The notes under the pieces were generated by a model. It was not told the origin of the DNA. It saw nothing but the letters and a program-made list of their open reading frames with translations, and ran no database searches. A DNA stretch of 34,757 nucleotides, from positions 1 through 34,757 of IMG/VR virus record IMGVR_UViG_3300005519_000319. One strand, given 5' to 3'. Origin of the DNA: a virus. This document shows positions 1-7,728 of the stretch, in pieces. Numbering within the stretch: the first letter of the stretch is position 1; each line of letters starts with the position of its first letter. Both the position numbers and the translations under genes were made by a program.

Positions 1-1083
1 TTAGACACTTTTCTTGCGCGGGTTAGTCAAAACCCGTTCTCGTTTCGGGCTGGCTTGTATCACATTCGCCATGTCGATCAAGACCCCTGACACGTCTGCG
101 GACGAAGAATAATGCTCGGCCATCTCGATCGTCTCCTGGCCGAGGAAGTTCTTGATGTCTTCCAGCTTGTAGCCGAGCGTCCGCAACTCCGCCGCGACCG
201 TGTGGCGAAGGCCGTGCATGGTCAGGCCTTCGCCGGCAATGCCCTTGTCGACGCATTTGGCGAAGAATTTCCGAATCGAGGCGGTGAAGCCCATCTCCGT
301 CCAGGGCTGGCGGTCCGAGTTGAGGCAGAGCATCGTGACGTCGATCTCGGCGATCGGCCATGCGGTCAGCGCGTCATCTAGAATGCGCTTCAGCTCGCCC
401 AGTGCCGGAAGCTTCATCAGCTTGCCGTTCTTGCTTGCCCTGAACGAGATATAGCCGTCGCGGTAGGCCATCCGGGGCAAGCGGAGAATGTCGCCGCGGC
501 GAATGCCGAGGAAGCGGGCAAGCGCCAGGGGAACCTTGTAATGCAGCGGGGCGGCTGCCAGCACCTCGACACGCTCCGCCTTCGTCCAGGGCCGGTTCTC
601 CTTGCGGCGGTCGGCCGGGATCTTCGCCTTCTCCAGTTCGAGGCAGGGATTGGCGCTGACCAGCCCGTATTCCTTGCCGTGCCTGAAGGCCGATGACAGC
701 ATCGCCATCATGTGGTTGGTGAAGGCGCCGCGACGTGTTTTGACCGTCTTGTCGCGCAGCTTGGCCATGAACGCGTGATCGATCAGGGAGAGCGGAGTTC
801 CGGTGATCGGCTTCAGATGGTCCATGTATTTGAGGTAGTCGGCCCGGGTCCGGGGCGCGAGGTCGGTGAATTTCGGCGATTTCTTGTAGCTGGCCAGCAG
901 CCCGCCCAGCGTTCCGGCCTCGGGCTTCTGAGGCGCGTGCAACTTGTCGAGGCGATCGACCTCGGCGGCAAGCGCCTGGCCGGTCAATTTCGGGTCGAGA
1001 GGCGTGCCGCTTTTGCGGTGATAGGCGCGTTCGTTGCCCAGCCTGTCCTTGTAGCGTTTAACGCCCGTTATCTTCACGCGCAT
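1..1083 (-). CDS. int: Phage tyrosine recombinase / integrase
   Basis: This protein of 360 residues would catalyse site-specific integration and excision of the prophage between attP and attB. The C-terminal catalytic domain (about residues 165-345) shows the box I arginine in FLGIRRGDILRL (near R195), box II HGLRH (H290, R293, H294) and the nucleophile Y325 in EHYSSS. The N-terminal part (about 55-150) fits a SAM-like core-binding domain. The length is normal for phage integrases and the stop codon TAA is at the very edge of the window, so the gene is complete. Its ATG lies inside the 3' end of the excisionase-like gene (26-bp overlap), so the two are co-translated in a minus-strand operon. 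The att site is expected just outside position 1 and cannot be seen. Family assignment is firm. Confidence 0.96.
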   Translation of the reverse strand: MRVKITGVKRYKDRLGNERAYHRKSGTPLDPKLTGQALAAEVDRLDKLHAPQKPEAGTLGGLLASYKKSPKFTDLAPRTRADYLKYMDHLKPITGTPLSLIDHAFMAKLRDKTVKTRRGAFTNHMMAMLSSAFRHGKEYGLVSANPCLELEKAKIPADRRKENRPWTKAERVEVLAAAPLHYKVPLALARFLGIRRGDILRLPRMAYRDGYISFRASKNGKLMKLPALGELKRILDDALTAWPIAEIDVTMLCLNSDRQPWTEMGFTASIRKFFAKCVDKGIAGEGLTMHGLRHTVAAELRTLGYKLEDIKNFLGQETIEMAEHYSSSADVSGVLIDMANVIQASPKRERVLTNPRKKSV

Positions 1084-1309
1084 CGAGAAGCCCCAGCCAA
1101 TCGTCGCCGCTCAGCGGCAGCGAATCGTCCTTGCTATCCAACCACTTGTCAAGCGCCCGCACATCGTAGCGCACAAGGCTGCCGATCCGGACCGGCGTAA
1201 CCTTGACGTGTGCCTTGAGCCATTCGATCGAAGCGCCGCCGCAATATTGCGCGGCCTCGGCCGGCGACAGCATGCGCCTGGCGGGCAGGGGGACGGATCG
1301 TGACGTCAT
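1058..1309 (-). CDS. Excisionase-like / AlpA-type small DNA-binding protein
   Basis: This small basic protein of 83 residues begins at ATG 1309. An upstream TTG at 1339 would overlap the preceding gene and is less likely. The segment MLSPAEAAQYCGG followed by WLKAHVKVTPVRIG and YDVRALDKWLDS matches the winged-helix HTH_17 layout of MerR-like excisionases: a helix-turn-helix, then a wing, then an RxxLDxWL helix. Such proteins bend DNA at att sites and control integrase direction. The overlap with int and the 13-bp gap after the HD gene support the role. The family call comes from pattern recognition and position; direct DNA binding is inferred. Confidence 0.75.
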   Translation of the reverse strand: MTSRSVPLPARRMLSPAEAAQYCGGASIEWLKAHVKVTPVRIGSLVRYDVRALDKWLDSKDDSLPLSGDDWLGLLDAREDNGR

Positions 1310-1322
1310 CGCGGCTCGCTGT

Positions 1323-2042
1323 TCAAGCCCGCACGGCAATGCCGAGGTAGCGCTGCAGGCGCTCGAGGAAAGCGAGTTCGGCTTTCATCGCTCCCCATGG
1401 CTCGATGGCGCCAGTGAGCTGCGGCGGCGGCAGGTCGTTGCGGACGAGGGGAATGCCTGTCCTTGAGCCGTAAAGCGCGCGGGCTTCGGCCGTGCCCATG
1501 CGTTCATCCATCTCGGCGACCAGCCTGGCGTAGACCGGCGCGATCGGTGGCAACCGCGCCGCCGCGAGGATCGGCGCATCGAGCGCCGCCTTTGCGCGCT
1601 TGATGCCCTCGGCCACGGCGCCATGGGCAAGCTCGGCCGGCACGCCTCGCTCGACCAGATACGCGGCGGTCCGCAGATCGAATTCGACGACGACGGGCCG
1701 TCCGATATCGCCGAGCAGATATTCGTGGCCGTCGTGGAGCAGGAAGTAGCCGGCAAGGACGGCATCGCCGTTCTCGCGAAACAGGGCGTCCGCGCCCATG
1801 ACGCAGTGCTGCGCGACCGACACGGCGGCACCCTGGTGCCGGCCGTTGAAGCGCGAGACCTTCGACAGGGTGCTGGCCAGATGGGCGAAGTCGATCTGCT
1901 CGGCGCGGATTTCGGCGAGGTCGGCCACCTGCGCGTCGAACATGACGATAGGCGCGTTTGCCGCTGTTTCCGACGATCGACGGGCGGCCTGCTGCGCGGC
2001 CAGGCGCTCGTACCTGGTCTGGTGCTTGGCGGTCGCGCTCAT
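1323..2042 (-). CDS. HD-domain phosphohydrolase (5'-nucleotidase YfbR-like)
   Basis: This 239-residue protein has the metal-binding signature of HD hydrolases: FNGRH (H69), SVAQH (H79), LLHDGHE (H103-D104) and LLGDIGRP (D112). The HDxxE...GDI pattern is that of YfbR/YGK1-type deoxynucleoside 5'-monophosphatases, so it may dephosphorylate dNMPs in the cytoplasm. The N-terminal 45 residues are polar and not part of the domain. Its ATG overlaps the stop of the upstream gene (ATGA at 2039-2042), so translation is coupled. In phages such enzymes can adjust nucleotide pools, and HD enzymes can also remove signalling nucleotides. The substrate cannot be read from sequence. Confidence 0.85.
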   Translation of the reverse strand: MSATAKHQTRYERLAAQQAARRSSETAANAPIVMFDAQVADLAEIRAEQIDFAHLASTLSKVSRFNGRHQGAAVSVAQHCVMGADALFRENGDAVLAGYFLLHDGHEYLLGDIGRPVVVEFDLRTAAYLVERGVPAELAHGAVAEGIKRAKAALDAPILAAARLPPIAPVYARLVAEMDERMGTAEARALYGSRTGIPLVRNDLPPPQLTGAIEPWGAMKAELAFLERLQRYLGIAVRA

Positions 2043-2554
2043 TGGCTCGCCTCCGGCAGGCTCGTCTCGACCTTGCGGAGCACGGTTTGCCGGATGGCCG
2101 GGAAGATCGGCAGCCGGTCAAGATAGGAGGCGAGAACCTTCAGGCAGCGCTCGCGCTGGCCCGCCCAGGGATCGAGGAGCAGGGCGGCGCGGGCCGTGCA
2201 ATAGCGCCCCCAATCGACGAGCAGGGCCTGCGTCTCCGACGTATCGCGCGGCAGAGGCGGCCTGTGCGGCAAGGGCGTGCAGGCCTTGGCGATGAGGTCC
2301 GGCACCATGTCGGGACGGTTGTGAATCTCTCGCACGGAGGCGGCATTGGCGCGCTTCGCGGCGGCTTCCCTGAACTCAGCGATTTCGGCCCAGGTGAAAC
2401 CGGCGGCGATGAGATCGCGCGACCGCACGCCGCCGCCGGCGGCGAAAAGATCGCGCAATGTCTCGGCCATTTCGAGACAACGGGGATGGGAGTCCTCGGC
2501 TTCGTCGGGCAGGGCGGGCGAGGCTTCAGGCGTGCGGTATTCAGCGTCAAACAT
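2039..2554 (-). CDS. Hypothetical protein, first gene of the int operon
   Basis: This is a 171-residue soluble protein that I do not recognise as a named family. It has an acidic N-terminus, a helical middle with RSRDLIAAGFTWAEIAEF (about residues 44-61), which looks like a small DNA-binding helix pair, and a basic C-terminal helix region with WAGQRERCLKVLASYLDR. The middle segment resembles phage proteins in which a helix-turn-helix reads GFTxAEI. The start ATG at 2554 has a GGAG about eight bases upstream. It shares four bases with the HD-hydrolase gene and is probably the promoter-proximal gene of the four-gene excision operon. Confidence 0.7.
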   Translation of the reverse strand: MFDAEYRTPEASPALPDEAEDSHPRCLEMAETLRDLFAAGGGVRSRDLIAAGFTWAEIAEFREAAAKRANAASVREIHNRPDMVPDLIAKACTPLPHRPPLPRDTSETQALLVDWGRYCTARAALLLDPWAGQRERCLKVLASYLDRLPIFPAIRQTVLRKVETSLPEASQ

Positions 2555-2716
2555 GGACGGTCTCCAGGTTGGGGGTGGGGAAAGACGTCACGGCACGAGG
2601 CCAAGCACGATCGCGAAGCAGAACAGGATGGCTGCGCGCGCGGCGAGCGAAGGCAGTTCCCTGGCGAGTTTGGCGTGGTAAAGCTCGCGCTTCGGCGCGC
2701 GGCGGAGGCTTTGCGG

Positions 2717-3061
2717 ATGAGACGATGGCTGGTTGCGGCGCTGCTCGGCGCGATGGGCACAGAGCAGGCGTTCGCCTATTCCGATGAACAGATGAACGTC
2801 ATGTCCCATATCGGCCAGGCCATCGCGGCAACCAGGATCTGCTCCAGGGTCAAGGTCAGCGACAGCGCCGCCGCAATCTTGCTGGCAGCCTATGAGGTCA
2901 AGCTCGACGATCCCGTCGTCGCCGGTGTGGTCAAAAGCTAGATTGAGGAGACGGTCGCCGCTTGGGCGGGCAAGAGCGAGGATCTGGCCTGTGCGGCCGT
3001 GCTCATGCTGTACGGTCCCGCCGGGTCCAACGTCCCCAATTTGCTTCTGCCCAAGGATTGA
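2717..3061 (+). pseudogene. Small exported protein interrupted by an in-frame TAG
   Basis: A good ribosome site (GGCGGAGG, 2701-2708) precedes ATG 2717. The product starts with a clear signal peptide, MRRWLVAALLGAMGTEQAFA, with an AFA|Y cleavage site, and then a helical region beginning YSDEQMNVM. At codon 75 (2939-2941) there is a TAG. The same frame then continues for 39 further codons (IEETVAAWAGK ... NLLLPKD) to TGA 3059-3061, keeping the same alternating helical character. This looks like one 114-codon secreted or periplasmic protein carrying a single nonsense mutation, so the truncated form is 74 residues. The full form is a small unknown protein of a kind found in rhizobia. Alternatives are that the 74-residue form is functional or that the amber codon is read through. 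Confidence 0.65.
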
Positions 3062-3245
3062 ATCCACCACACGCTCCAACCGTTCAACGATGTGGAACGT
3101 AAGCGTTGCCTACCTACATCGTCAAGATGACGGAAGGTAAGTTGTTCTTACATGGCGTTGTGAAGCAGCCACGCCTTGTGTCAATCGTACTTGTTTTGTT
3201 CTCATTGCTGAGTCATGGTGACGCAGCCGTGAGTGGGAGCGCTTG

Positions 3246-3497
3246 ATGCTGACATACTTCGTTGTACAGAGTTATGAGAAGACAGCCAAAGGCGCGCTGG
3301 CAGCCGCCACGCCTATTCAGGTCCATGACGAGCAGCATGCGATGCGGCTGGCTGAAAAGCTGTCTAAAAGCAATGCCGGGGTGATCGCATTCAGCCGCAG
3401 CGGCGATCCGGCCAGTGGCGAATATGAAGACGCAAGGGTGCTCTGTTCCTACGGGTCGTTGCCCGCTTTGGAGGTCGAGACCCCGATCGCTTGCTAG
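3246..3497 (+). CDS. Small conserved rhizobial protein of unknown function
   Basis: This protein of 83 residues begins at ATG 3246 with GGGAG about ten bases upstream; a TTG three bases earlier is less likely. The sequence runs MLTYFVVQSYEKTAKGAL, then HAMRLAEKLSKSNAGVIAFSRSGDPASGEYEDARVL. I recognise this as a pattern common in rhizobial genomes, where an FVVQSF start is followed by an AFSRSGDPxxGxYxDA motif. No enzymatic residues or membrane segments are visible, and the function is unknown. It is typical of chromosomal genes rather than phage structural genes, which supports the idea that 2.7-6.1 kb is host-derived cargo. The 195 bases that follow hold no gene I can support. Confidence 0.8.
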   Translation: MLTYFVVQSYEKTAKGALAAATPIQVHDEQHAMRLAEKLSKSNAGVIAFSRSGDPASGEYEDARVLCSYGSLPALEVETPIAC

Positions 3498-3692
3498 GTA
3501 ATGCGAGCGAAACCGCTGCGCGAGCTTATTGCGTTCCGGCCACCTCGGAAAAATACGACAACAACCGTTGGAACCAATATCCACACGGGCTGTTGAGCTG
3601 TGCTGGTACAAATGTCTCGCGGTACATTTCCACCCGATTGGCGTGCTCGACACACGAAGTCAAAGCAAGACGCCGCCTGTGGGGGAGGGTAA

Positions 3693-4700
3693 GTGACTAA
3701 AACCGCGCTGCATAAGCCTATGCACTGGGAAGCAAAAAACCTGATCCGCGCCATTGAAGCGGCTGGGGTTGCGCTGTGGTGTTGGAATGTCGATTCCGAT
3801 GCCTTGGCCATGGATGAAAATGCTTACGAGCTGTGGGATGTACCGCTCAGTAAGGATGTTAACTTCGAGGATCTCTCGGCCCATATCCATCCCGCCGACC
3901 GCGATCGTGTGCGGGCCGCGTTTAATGCGACACGAGCGATTGTCGGGCCTTTCGAGATCGACTTTCGCATCATGGTTGGCGAAGAGGTCAAATGGATTTC
4001 CGCCCGCGGCCAAGGTGACGATGCCGGGATCGTTGAGCGCATCATGTTCGGCATCTTCATCGACGTAACCGGCCGTAAACAGGCGGAAGAAGGTCGCGAG
4101 CTGCTCGCCGGGGAAATGAGCCACAGGGTTAAGAACCTGCTGGCCATAGCAGCCGGCCTCACCGCCATCACGTCCCGCTCGACAACGACAACAACCGACA
4201 TGGCCCGCGAACTGACGCAGCGCCTGACGGCCCTGGGGCGCGCGCATGACCTCGTGCGACCTGTGCCCGGTCAGACCGAGGCAGCCTCAGCCCTGCTTGG
4301 TGATTTGCTCACTGTGCTTCTTGCGCCATACGACGATCTGGGCGCCTTCAGCGGCCGCATCAGGGTATCGGTGCCAAGGATGAGCGTTGGCGAATCTTCG
4401 ACTACGGTCCTCGCGCTCATCATCCATGAATTGGCGACCAATTCTCTCAAATACGGCGCCCTGAGCGTCGACACAGGTTTGCTGGATGTTGCATGCTCCG
4501 CACATGATGAAGCCGTCACCATCGTTTGGACTGAACGTGGCGGGCCTCCCGTGATCGGCCCTACTGACGGGCCCGGTTACGGCAGCAGGCTGGTAGAGCG
4601 AAGCGTTAAGGGTCACTTGCGTGGCAGGATTGGCTACGACTGGGAACCCTACGGCCTCGTCGTGACATTGACGGTCGATCCGGATCGCTTGGCGCAATAG
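3693..4700 (+). CDS. PAS-domain HWE-family sensor histidine kinase
   Basis: The 335-residue soluble kinase starts at GTG 3693, chosen because GGGGGAGGG sits directly upstream (3681-3689). Residues about 15-130 form a PAS domain (WCWNVDSDAL ... IHPADRDRV ... GIFIDVTGRKQAE). The phospho-acceptor is H144 in EMSHRVKNLLA. The ATP-binding domain has the N-box LIIHELATNSLKYGALS (H245, N250) and the WTE triplet (W279, E281), which define the HWE family, followed by GYGSRLVER. There is no membrane segment, so it senses a cytoplasmic signal or light through PAS, though the cofactor is unclear. HWE kinases usually act on response regulators such as the PhyR stress pathway, but none lies nearby, making this an orphan kinase carried with the prophage. 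Confidence 0.93.
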   Translation: MTKTALHKPMHWEAKNLIRAIEAAGVALWCWNVDSDALAMDENAYELWDVPLSKDVNFEDLSAHIHPADRDRVRAAFNATRAIVGPFEIDFRIMVGEEVKWISARGQGDDAGIVERIMFGIFIDVTGRKQAEEGRELLAGEMSHRVKNLLAIAAGLTAITSRSTTTTTDMARELTQRLTALGRAHDLVRPVPGQTEAASALLGDLLTVLLAPYDDLGAFSGRIRVSVPRMSVGESSTTVLALIIHELATNSLKYGALSVDTGLLDVACSAHDEAVTIVWTERGGPPVIGPTDGPGYGSRLVERSVKGHLRGRIGYDWEPYGLVVTLTVDPDRLAQ

Positions 4701-4879
4701 CGGGATCCAGCGCGACCATTGCCGACTGCCTCGTGCCGGCGGCGTCGGGAGCTGCGAAACTCGGGGGCGCAGTGTGCATCGCCTTCGCGGCGGCTTCATC
4801 GAGGCTCGCTCGCATAGCTCAGCTAGGTCGGGCCACCGGCAAGATCAGCGAGGAGCATCTTACCCAAGGATCGCCCGCG

Positions 4880-5116
4880 ATGGACCGCTACTTTTTCGAT
4901 TTGTATAGCAGCGAAGGTGCTGTTCTCGACCAGGACGGCCAGCTGTTTGCGTCACGAGAGACGGCTCGAAGCGAGGCCGTCCGTATCCTCCGTGACGTTG
5001 CCCACGACGAGATGCCCGACCAGGACCTGGTCAGACTCACCGTTAAAGTTCGCGGCGATAAAGGTGCAGCGGTCTTTGAGGCCTCGCTAACCCTCAGTTC
5101 TGGTTGGCAGTCTTAG
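4880..5116 (+). CDS. DUF6894-type small protein
   Basis: This 78-residue protein begins at ATG 4880, and AAGGA lies about ten bases upstream. An upstream extension in frame is alanine-rich and looks non-coding. The pattern MDRYFFDLYSSEGAVLDQDG, then ARSEAVRILRDVAHDEMPD and a final VKVRGDKGAAVFEASLTL is that of the DUF6894 family, abundant in Rhizobiales and often present in many copies. The fold is expected to be small alpha-beta and the function is unknown. Such genes are scattered near two-component regulators and stress genes in rhizobia. Here it follows the HWE kinase by about 180 bases and may share its transcript. Confidence 0.85.
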   Translation: MDRYFFDLYSSEGAVLDQDGQLFASRETARSEAVRILRDVAHDEMPDQDLVRLTVKVRGDKGAAVFEASLTLSSGWQS

Positions 5117-5218
5117 GGTCAGTCTGTCACCCGGCCGACGTTTTACCAATTACTGTCGATAAATTCTTTCCCGTCTGAATAACGGAATGTTCGCAGTCCT
5201 GCCATATCTCCTGTGGGT

Positions 5219-5755
5219 ATGCGTAGATGGATGGCGAACTGGCTTAGATCCGACCCCTTTATGAAGGGTGCGCTGCTGATGATGGCTATGGCGCTTTGGT
5301 GTATTTGGATGGCCATCGCCTCGCTTGATCCGAACTGGCATGTTTATTCATGGCCAGCGCGTCTGGTGGCGCTCATGCCGCCTATGGCGCGATTTGCTTT
5401 TCACGCGGGATTGGCCCTTTTCTGCGGGCTTGTGGCAATTGGGCTTGCACGGATCAGGCTTAATGTCGGTCAAGTCGAAATCGGGTTGGCCGGGATACGC
5501 ACAAAGAGCGTGTTAGGGTGGCAGGAGGCACGTTGGGCTGAGATCGACCATATTCTCTATCGCGCCACGACTGCGTTTCCGGCAATTGCGGTCGTGCGCA
5601 AGAACCCCACGGTCATGGACCGCATATTGCTGAGGAGCAGGTTCGGGGTTTTGCTTCGCCCTGACACCTTCGACCGCACCCTCCGCCAAATCCCTCCCCA
5701 ACACAGGAAGCTGCTGCACGCCCACCCGTTTGATGTGTTGCATCTGCGCCGGTAG
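5219..5755 (+). CDS. Two-helix inner-membrane protein, unknown
   Basis: The product has 178 residues from ATG 5219 (a GTG two codons earlier is possible, and no strong ribosome site decides). Two hydrophobic segments are visible: about residues 16-36 (GALLMMAMALWCIWMAIASL) and about 60-82 (FAFHAGLALFCGLVAIGLARI). A cytoplasmic C-terminal domain of about 95 residues follows (VEIGLAGIRTKSVLGWQEARWAEIDHI ...). The beta-rich pattern and the W-x-EI-x-x-I turn resemble bacterial PH-like membrane-associated domains, but I cannot assign the family. It stands alone between DUF6894 and a terminator hairpin. Confidence 0.7.
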   Translation: MRRWMANWLRSDPFMKGALLMMAMALWCIWMAIASLDPNWHVYSWPARLVALMPPMARFAFHAGLALFCGLVAIGLARIRLNVGQVEIGLAGIRTKSVLGWQEARWAEIDHILYRATTAFPAIAVVRKNPTVMDRILLRSRFGVLLRPDTFDRTLRQIPPQHRKLLHAHPFDVLHLRR

Positions 5756-5834
5756 CGAACGGTCCAGCCGTCCTTCAGTAGCAGCGCTTAAGTTTTCTGG
5801 ACTGTTGGCGGGGGCCGCGTTGTACGAAGAAAAA

Positions 5835-5863
5835 GCCCGTCGGCTTCAGTCGGCGGGTCTTCT
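5835..5863. terminator. Bidirectional terminator hairpin
   Basis: A GC-rich stem of ten pairs (5835-5844 with 5849-5858, several of them G-U on the plus strand) closes over TTCA. It is followed by TCTTCT on the plus strand and preceded by five A residues, which give a T-run on the minus strand. It lies between the convergent ends of the membrane-protein gene (5755) and the minus-strand gene ending at 5873, so it can serve both. Confidence 0.65.
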
Positions 5864-5872
5864 GTCGATCGC

Positions 5873-6094
5873 TTATCGCTTCGATCTTCGCCAGCCAGCC
5901 GCAACGGCTTCCTCTTCCGAGCAGAACCACCTTTCGCCTTTGTTTTGGCTAATGGCCGTCACGGCGTAATACTTTTGTCCCGGCACATGGTAGATGCGTT
6001 CTCCGCTCGCCGAAATGTTGCCTTTGATGGTGCAATCGGGGGTGCCGTTGCCGGTTGCAAAGAGATGCCAACTTAGGTCGCTGCGCGAATTCAC
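5873..6094 (-). CDS. Small sunset-type domain protein, possible gene remnant
   Basis: This 73-residue reading frame starts at GTG 6094, directly after an in-frame TGA. From about residue 19 it reads PDCTIKGNISASGERIYHVPG, then KYYAVTAI, GERWFCSEEEAVAAGWRRS. I recognise this as the C-terminal domain found at the end of SNase-like (thermonuclease/ExoI-like) proteins in rhizobia, with its CxIKGN and GERWFCxxxxAxAAGWR signature and paired cysteines. The nuclease part is missing. The frame starts abruptly, so the gene is either a stand-alone small protein or the remains of a longer gene. About 275 bases between this gene and the phosphoesterase gene hold no supported gene. Confidence 0.6.
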   Translation of the reverse strand: MNSRSDLSWHLFATGNGTPDCTIKGNISASGERIYHVPGQKYYAVTAISQNKGERWFCSEEEAVAAGWRRSKR

Positions 6095-6306
6095 TCATAG
6101 TGACGATGCTCCGTCCGACGGTACTCCGTGCGTTGGGAAGAGAACAACCGCTGCGGAAGAATGATATGAGACTATGTTCGGTGGCCAGCTCAATTGACGG
6201 GAGGCGGCAGCGCGTCAGCCCGGTGCAGACAATAGAGGGCTTTGCGCGCCTATCGGAACACAGTTGGTATTGTTCGGCGCGTGGATAAATTCTGACGGTG
6301 TTGAAA

Positions 6307-6327
6307 TGATCTTGCCCGAAAAGATCA
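6307..6327 (-). terminator. Possible terminator of the phosphoesterase operon
   Basis: A perfect seven-pair inverted repeat TGATCTT/AAGATCA with a seven-base loop lies 43 bases beyond the phosphoesterase stop codon. On the minus strand it is followed by TTTCAA, so the T-run is weak. Position supports a transcription end or an mRNA-stabilising hairpin. Confidence 0.4.
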
Positions 6328-6369
6328 GACGCCACGATGAGATTCACCGTCGCGGCTATTCCTGACTCG

Positions 6370-7728
6370 CTAGTCGAGCGTCTCGCTGAACAGAAGCCGT
6401 CCTCCTGTCGGTCCGACCTCATAGTATTCGGCGCGGCAGGTTTGCCGCTCCAGCGTCAGCAGAGCGTACCCATGGTGCCACACCCCTTGGCTGGCCCCCA
6501 TCAAAGTTCCGTCTACCAAAGTTGGCACATCATCGAGACCATCTAACGGTTTGTAGACGTTATCATGAATTGAGACCGGGATAGCGCCGTGACCAATGCA
6601 TCGCCCGCGCTGGATACCGGAAAAGGGCTGGTAAATGCTGAGCGTGTGTTCGTGGCCCCAGAACCAAGCTGAGATCGCTCCCTTTCTGGCTAGAGCATTG
6701 AACGCTTTTAGTAAATGAGGGTTAGCCGAACTTCTCCTGCCTTCAGATAATAGTGGCCCGATCTGCGCGAATGCTGAATAAGGTTGATGATGCGACAAAA
6801 GCAATGTCTTGCCCTTGAACTCCCGGACCCTGTCACAATGCCAAGCCAACTCATCTTCCTCGATCCATGTGAGTGCATCTTCTACGCCGTATGGACTGTT
6901 GTCGTGCAACCCAGTGTCCATGCCTAATATCTGCCAAGCCTCGTCTTCGGATCTGAGGCAGAAGAAGCTTGCCCGCTGAGATACCGATACTGGATTGAGC
7001 TGCTCTATCATGTTGTAGAAGCCCACCCCGCCGCAGTACATGTCGTGATTTCCCGGGACTGCATATACCGGCTTGCTGTTGGCAGGTCGAAAAATCCTGT
7101 CAATTGGTTCCAAAAAGTTCGCTCGGCATTCATCTGAAGTGCCCGAGTAATAGATGTCACCCAGGTGTAATAGGCTGCTCGCATCATGTTTGGCGATATC
7201 GGTCAGAACATTTAATGCCGGCCTTGCGCCAGTCCCCCAATCCGCGATGAGAGCGAGTTTGGCGTTAGACGGAATAGGTATTACATGCGGACCGAGGTTC
7301 GCCGCTCGAATATAGGGAATGGCCGCCTTGTCGCCGCTCATGCCGAAGTAGCGATGATACTCCTTGAGCGTTGATATCCAGGCCGCGTCGCAGGTACTTC
7401 CAATGTACTCAGCCTCCACGGCTGCCAAGCCAACGTTATCGTCCATCGCCGCGGCCTTAACGTATCGCCACGCCAATTCGGCACAGAGTCCAGCCGTCTG
7501 CGCTTTGGACAATCCTCTAGCGCCATCAGGCAATACAGCTTCTTCTGATAGCCCTAATTCCCTACGGGCTATTTGGGCCGCAAGTCGTGGCAACGCTAAA
7601 CTAGCTGAGCGCTGCAATGTCCTGGTCTTGAAGGAGGGCGATCGATCGATTTTCTTCGCAACCTCGGACACCGTTGACTGAAATACAGAGAGTAGGGGGT
7701 CTCTGAAAGTCTCGAAATCATCGGTCAC
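6370..7728 (-). CDS. Calcineurin-like metallophosphoesterase with N-terminal helical domain
   Basis: The chosen start is GTG 7728, which overlaps the upstream stop (GTGA) and follows AAGGGGAGC; this gives 452 residues. Residues about 1-150 are helical and unrecognised. Residues about 157-365 form a metallophosphoesterase with all metal ligand motifs: IADWG (D163), LHLGDIYYSG (D191), VPGNHDMY (N227-H228), LLSHHQPYS (H313/H314) and FWGHEH (H359, H361). The D-x-G and GDxxY forms resemble purple-acid-phosphatase-like or ADP-ribose/nucleotide hydrolases more than exonucleases. As the last gene of a TIR-caspase operon it may hydrolyse a nucleotide signal (off switch) or attack nucleic acid or NAD-derived substrates (effector). 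There are no signal peptide or membrane segments, so it is cytoplasmic. The biochemical class is firm; the substrate is inference. Confidence 0.9.
   Translation of the reverse strand: MTDDFETFRDPLLSVFQSTVSEVAKKIDRSPSFKTRTLQRSASLALPRLAAQIARRELGLSEEAVLPDGARGLSKAQTAGLCAELAWRYVKAAAMDDNVGLAAVEAEYIGSTCDAAWISTLKEYHRYFGMSGDKAAIPYIRAANLGPHVIPIPSNAKLALIADWGTGARPALNVLTDIAKHDASSLLHLGDIYYSGTSDECRANFLEPIDRIFRPANSKPVYAVPGNHDMYCGGVGFYNMIEQLNPVSVSQRASFFCLRSEDEAWQILGMDTGLHDNSPYGVEDALTWIEEDELAWHCDRVREFKGKTLLLSHHQPYSAFAQIGPLLSEGRRSSANPHLLKAFNALARKGAISAWFWGHEHTLSIYQPFSGIQRGRCIGHGAIPVSIHDNVYKPLDGLDDVPTLVDGTLMGASQGVWHHGYALLTLERQTCRAEYYEVGPTGGRLLFSETLD

Noticed and set aside
1958-2716. Long plus-strand frame leading into the signal-peptide gene
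   Set aside because: The upstream part is antisense to the int operon; the real start is ATG 2717 with its own ribosome site and signal peptide.
2588-3079. Reverse-strand frame ending in a hydrophobic helix (ARAAILFCFAIVLGLVP)
   Set aside because: The hydrophobic end is suggestive of a tiny membrane protein, but there is no start codon near it and most of the frame is antisense to the exported-protein gene.
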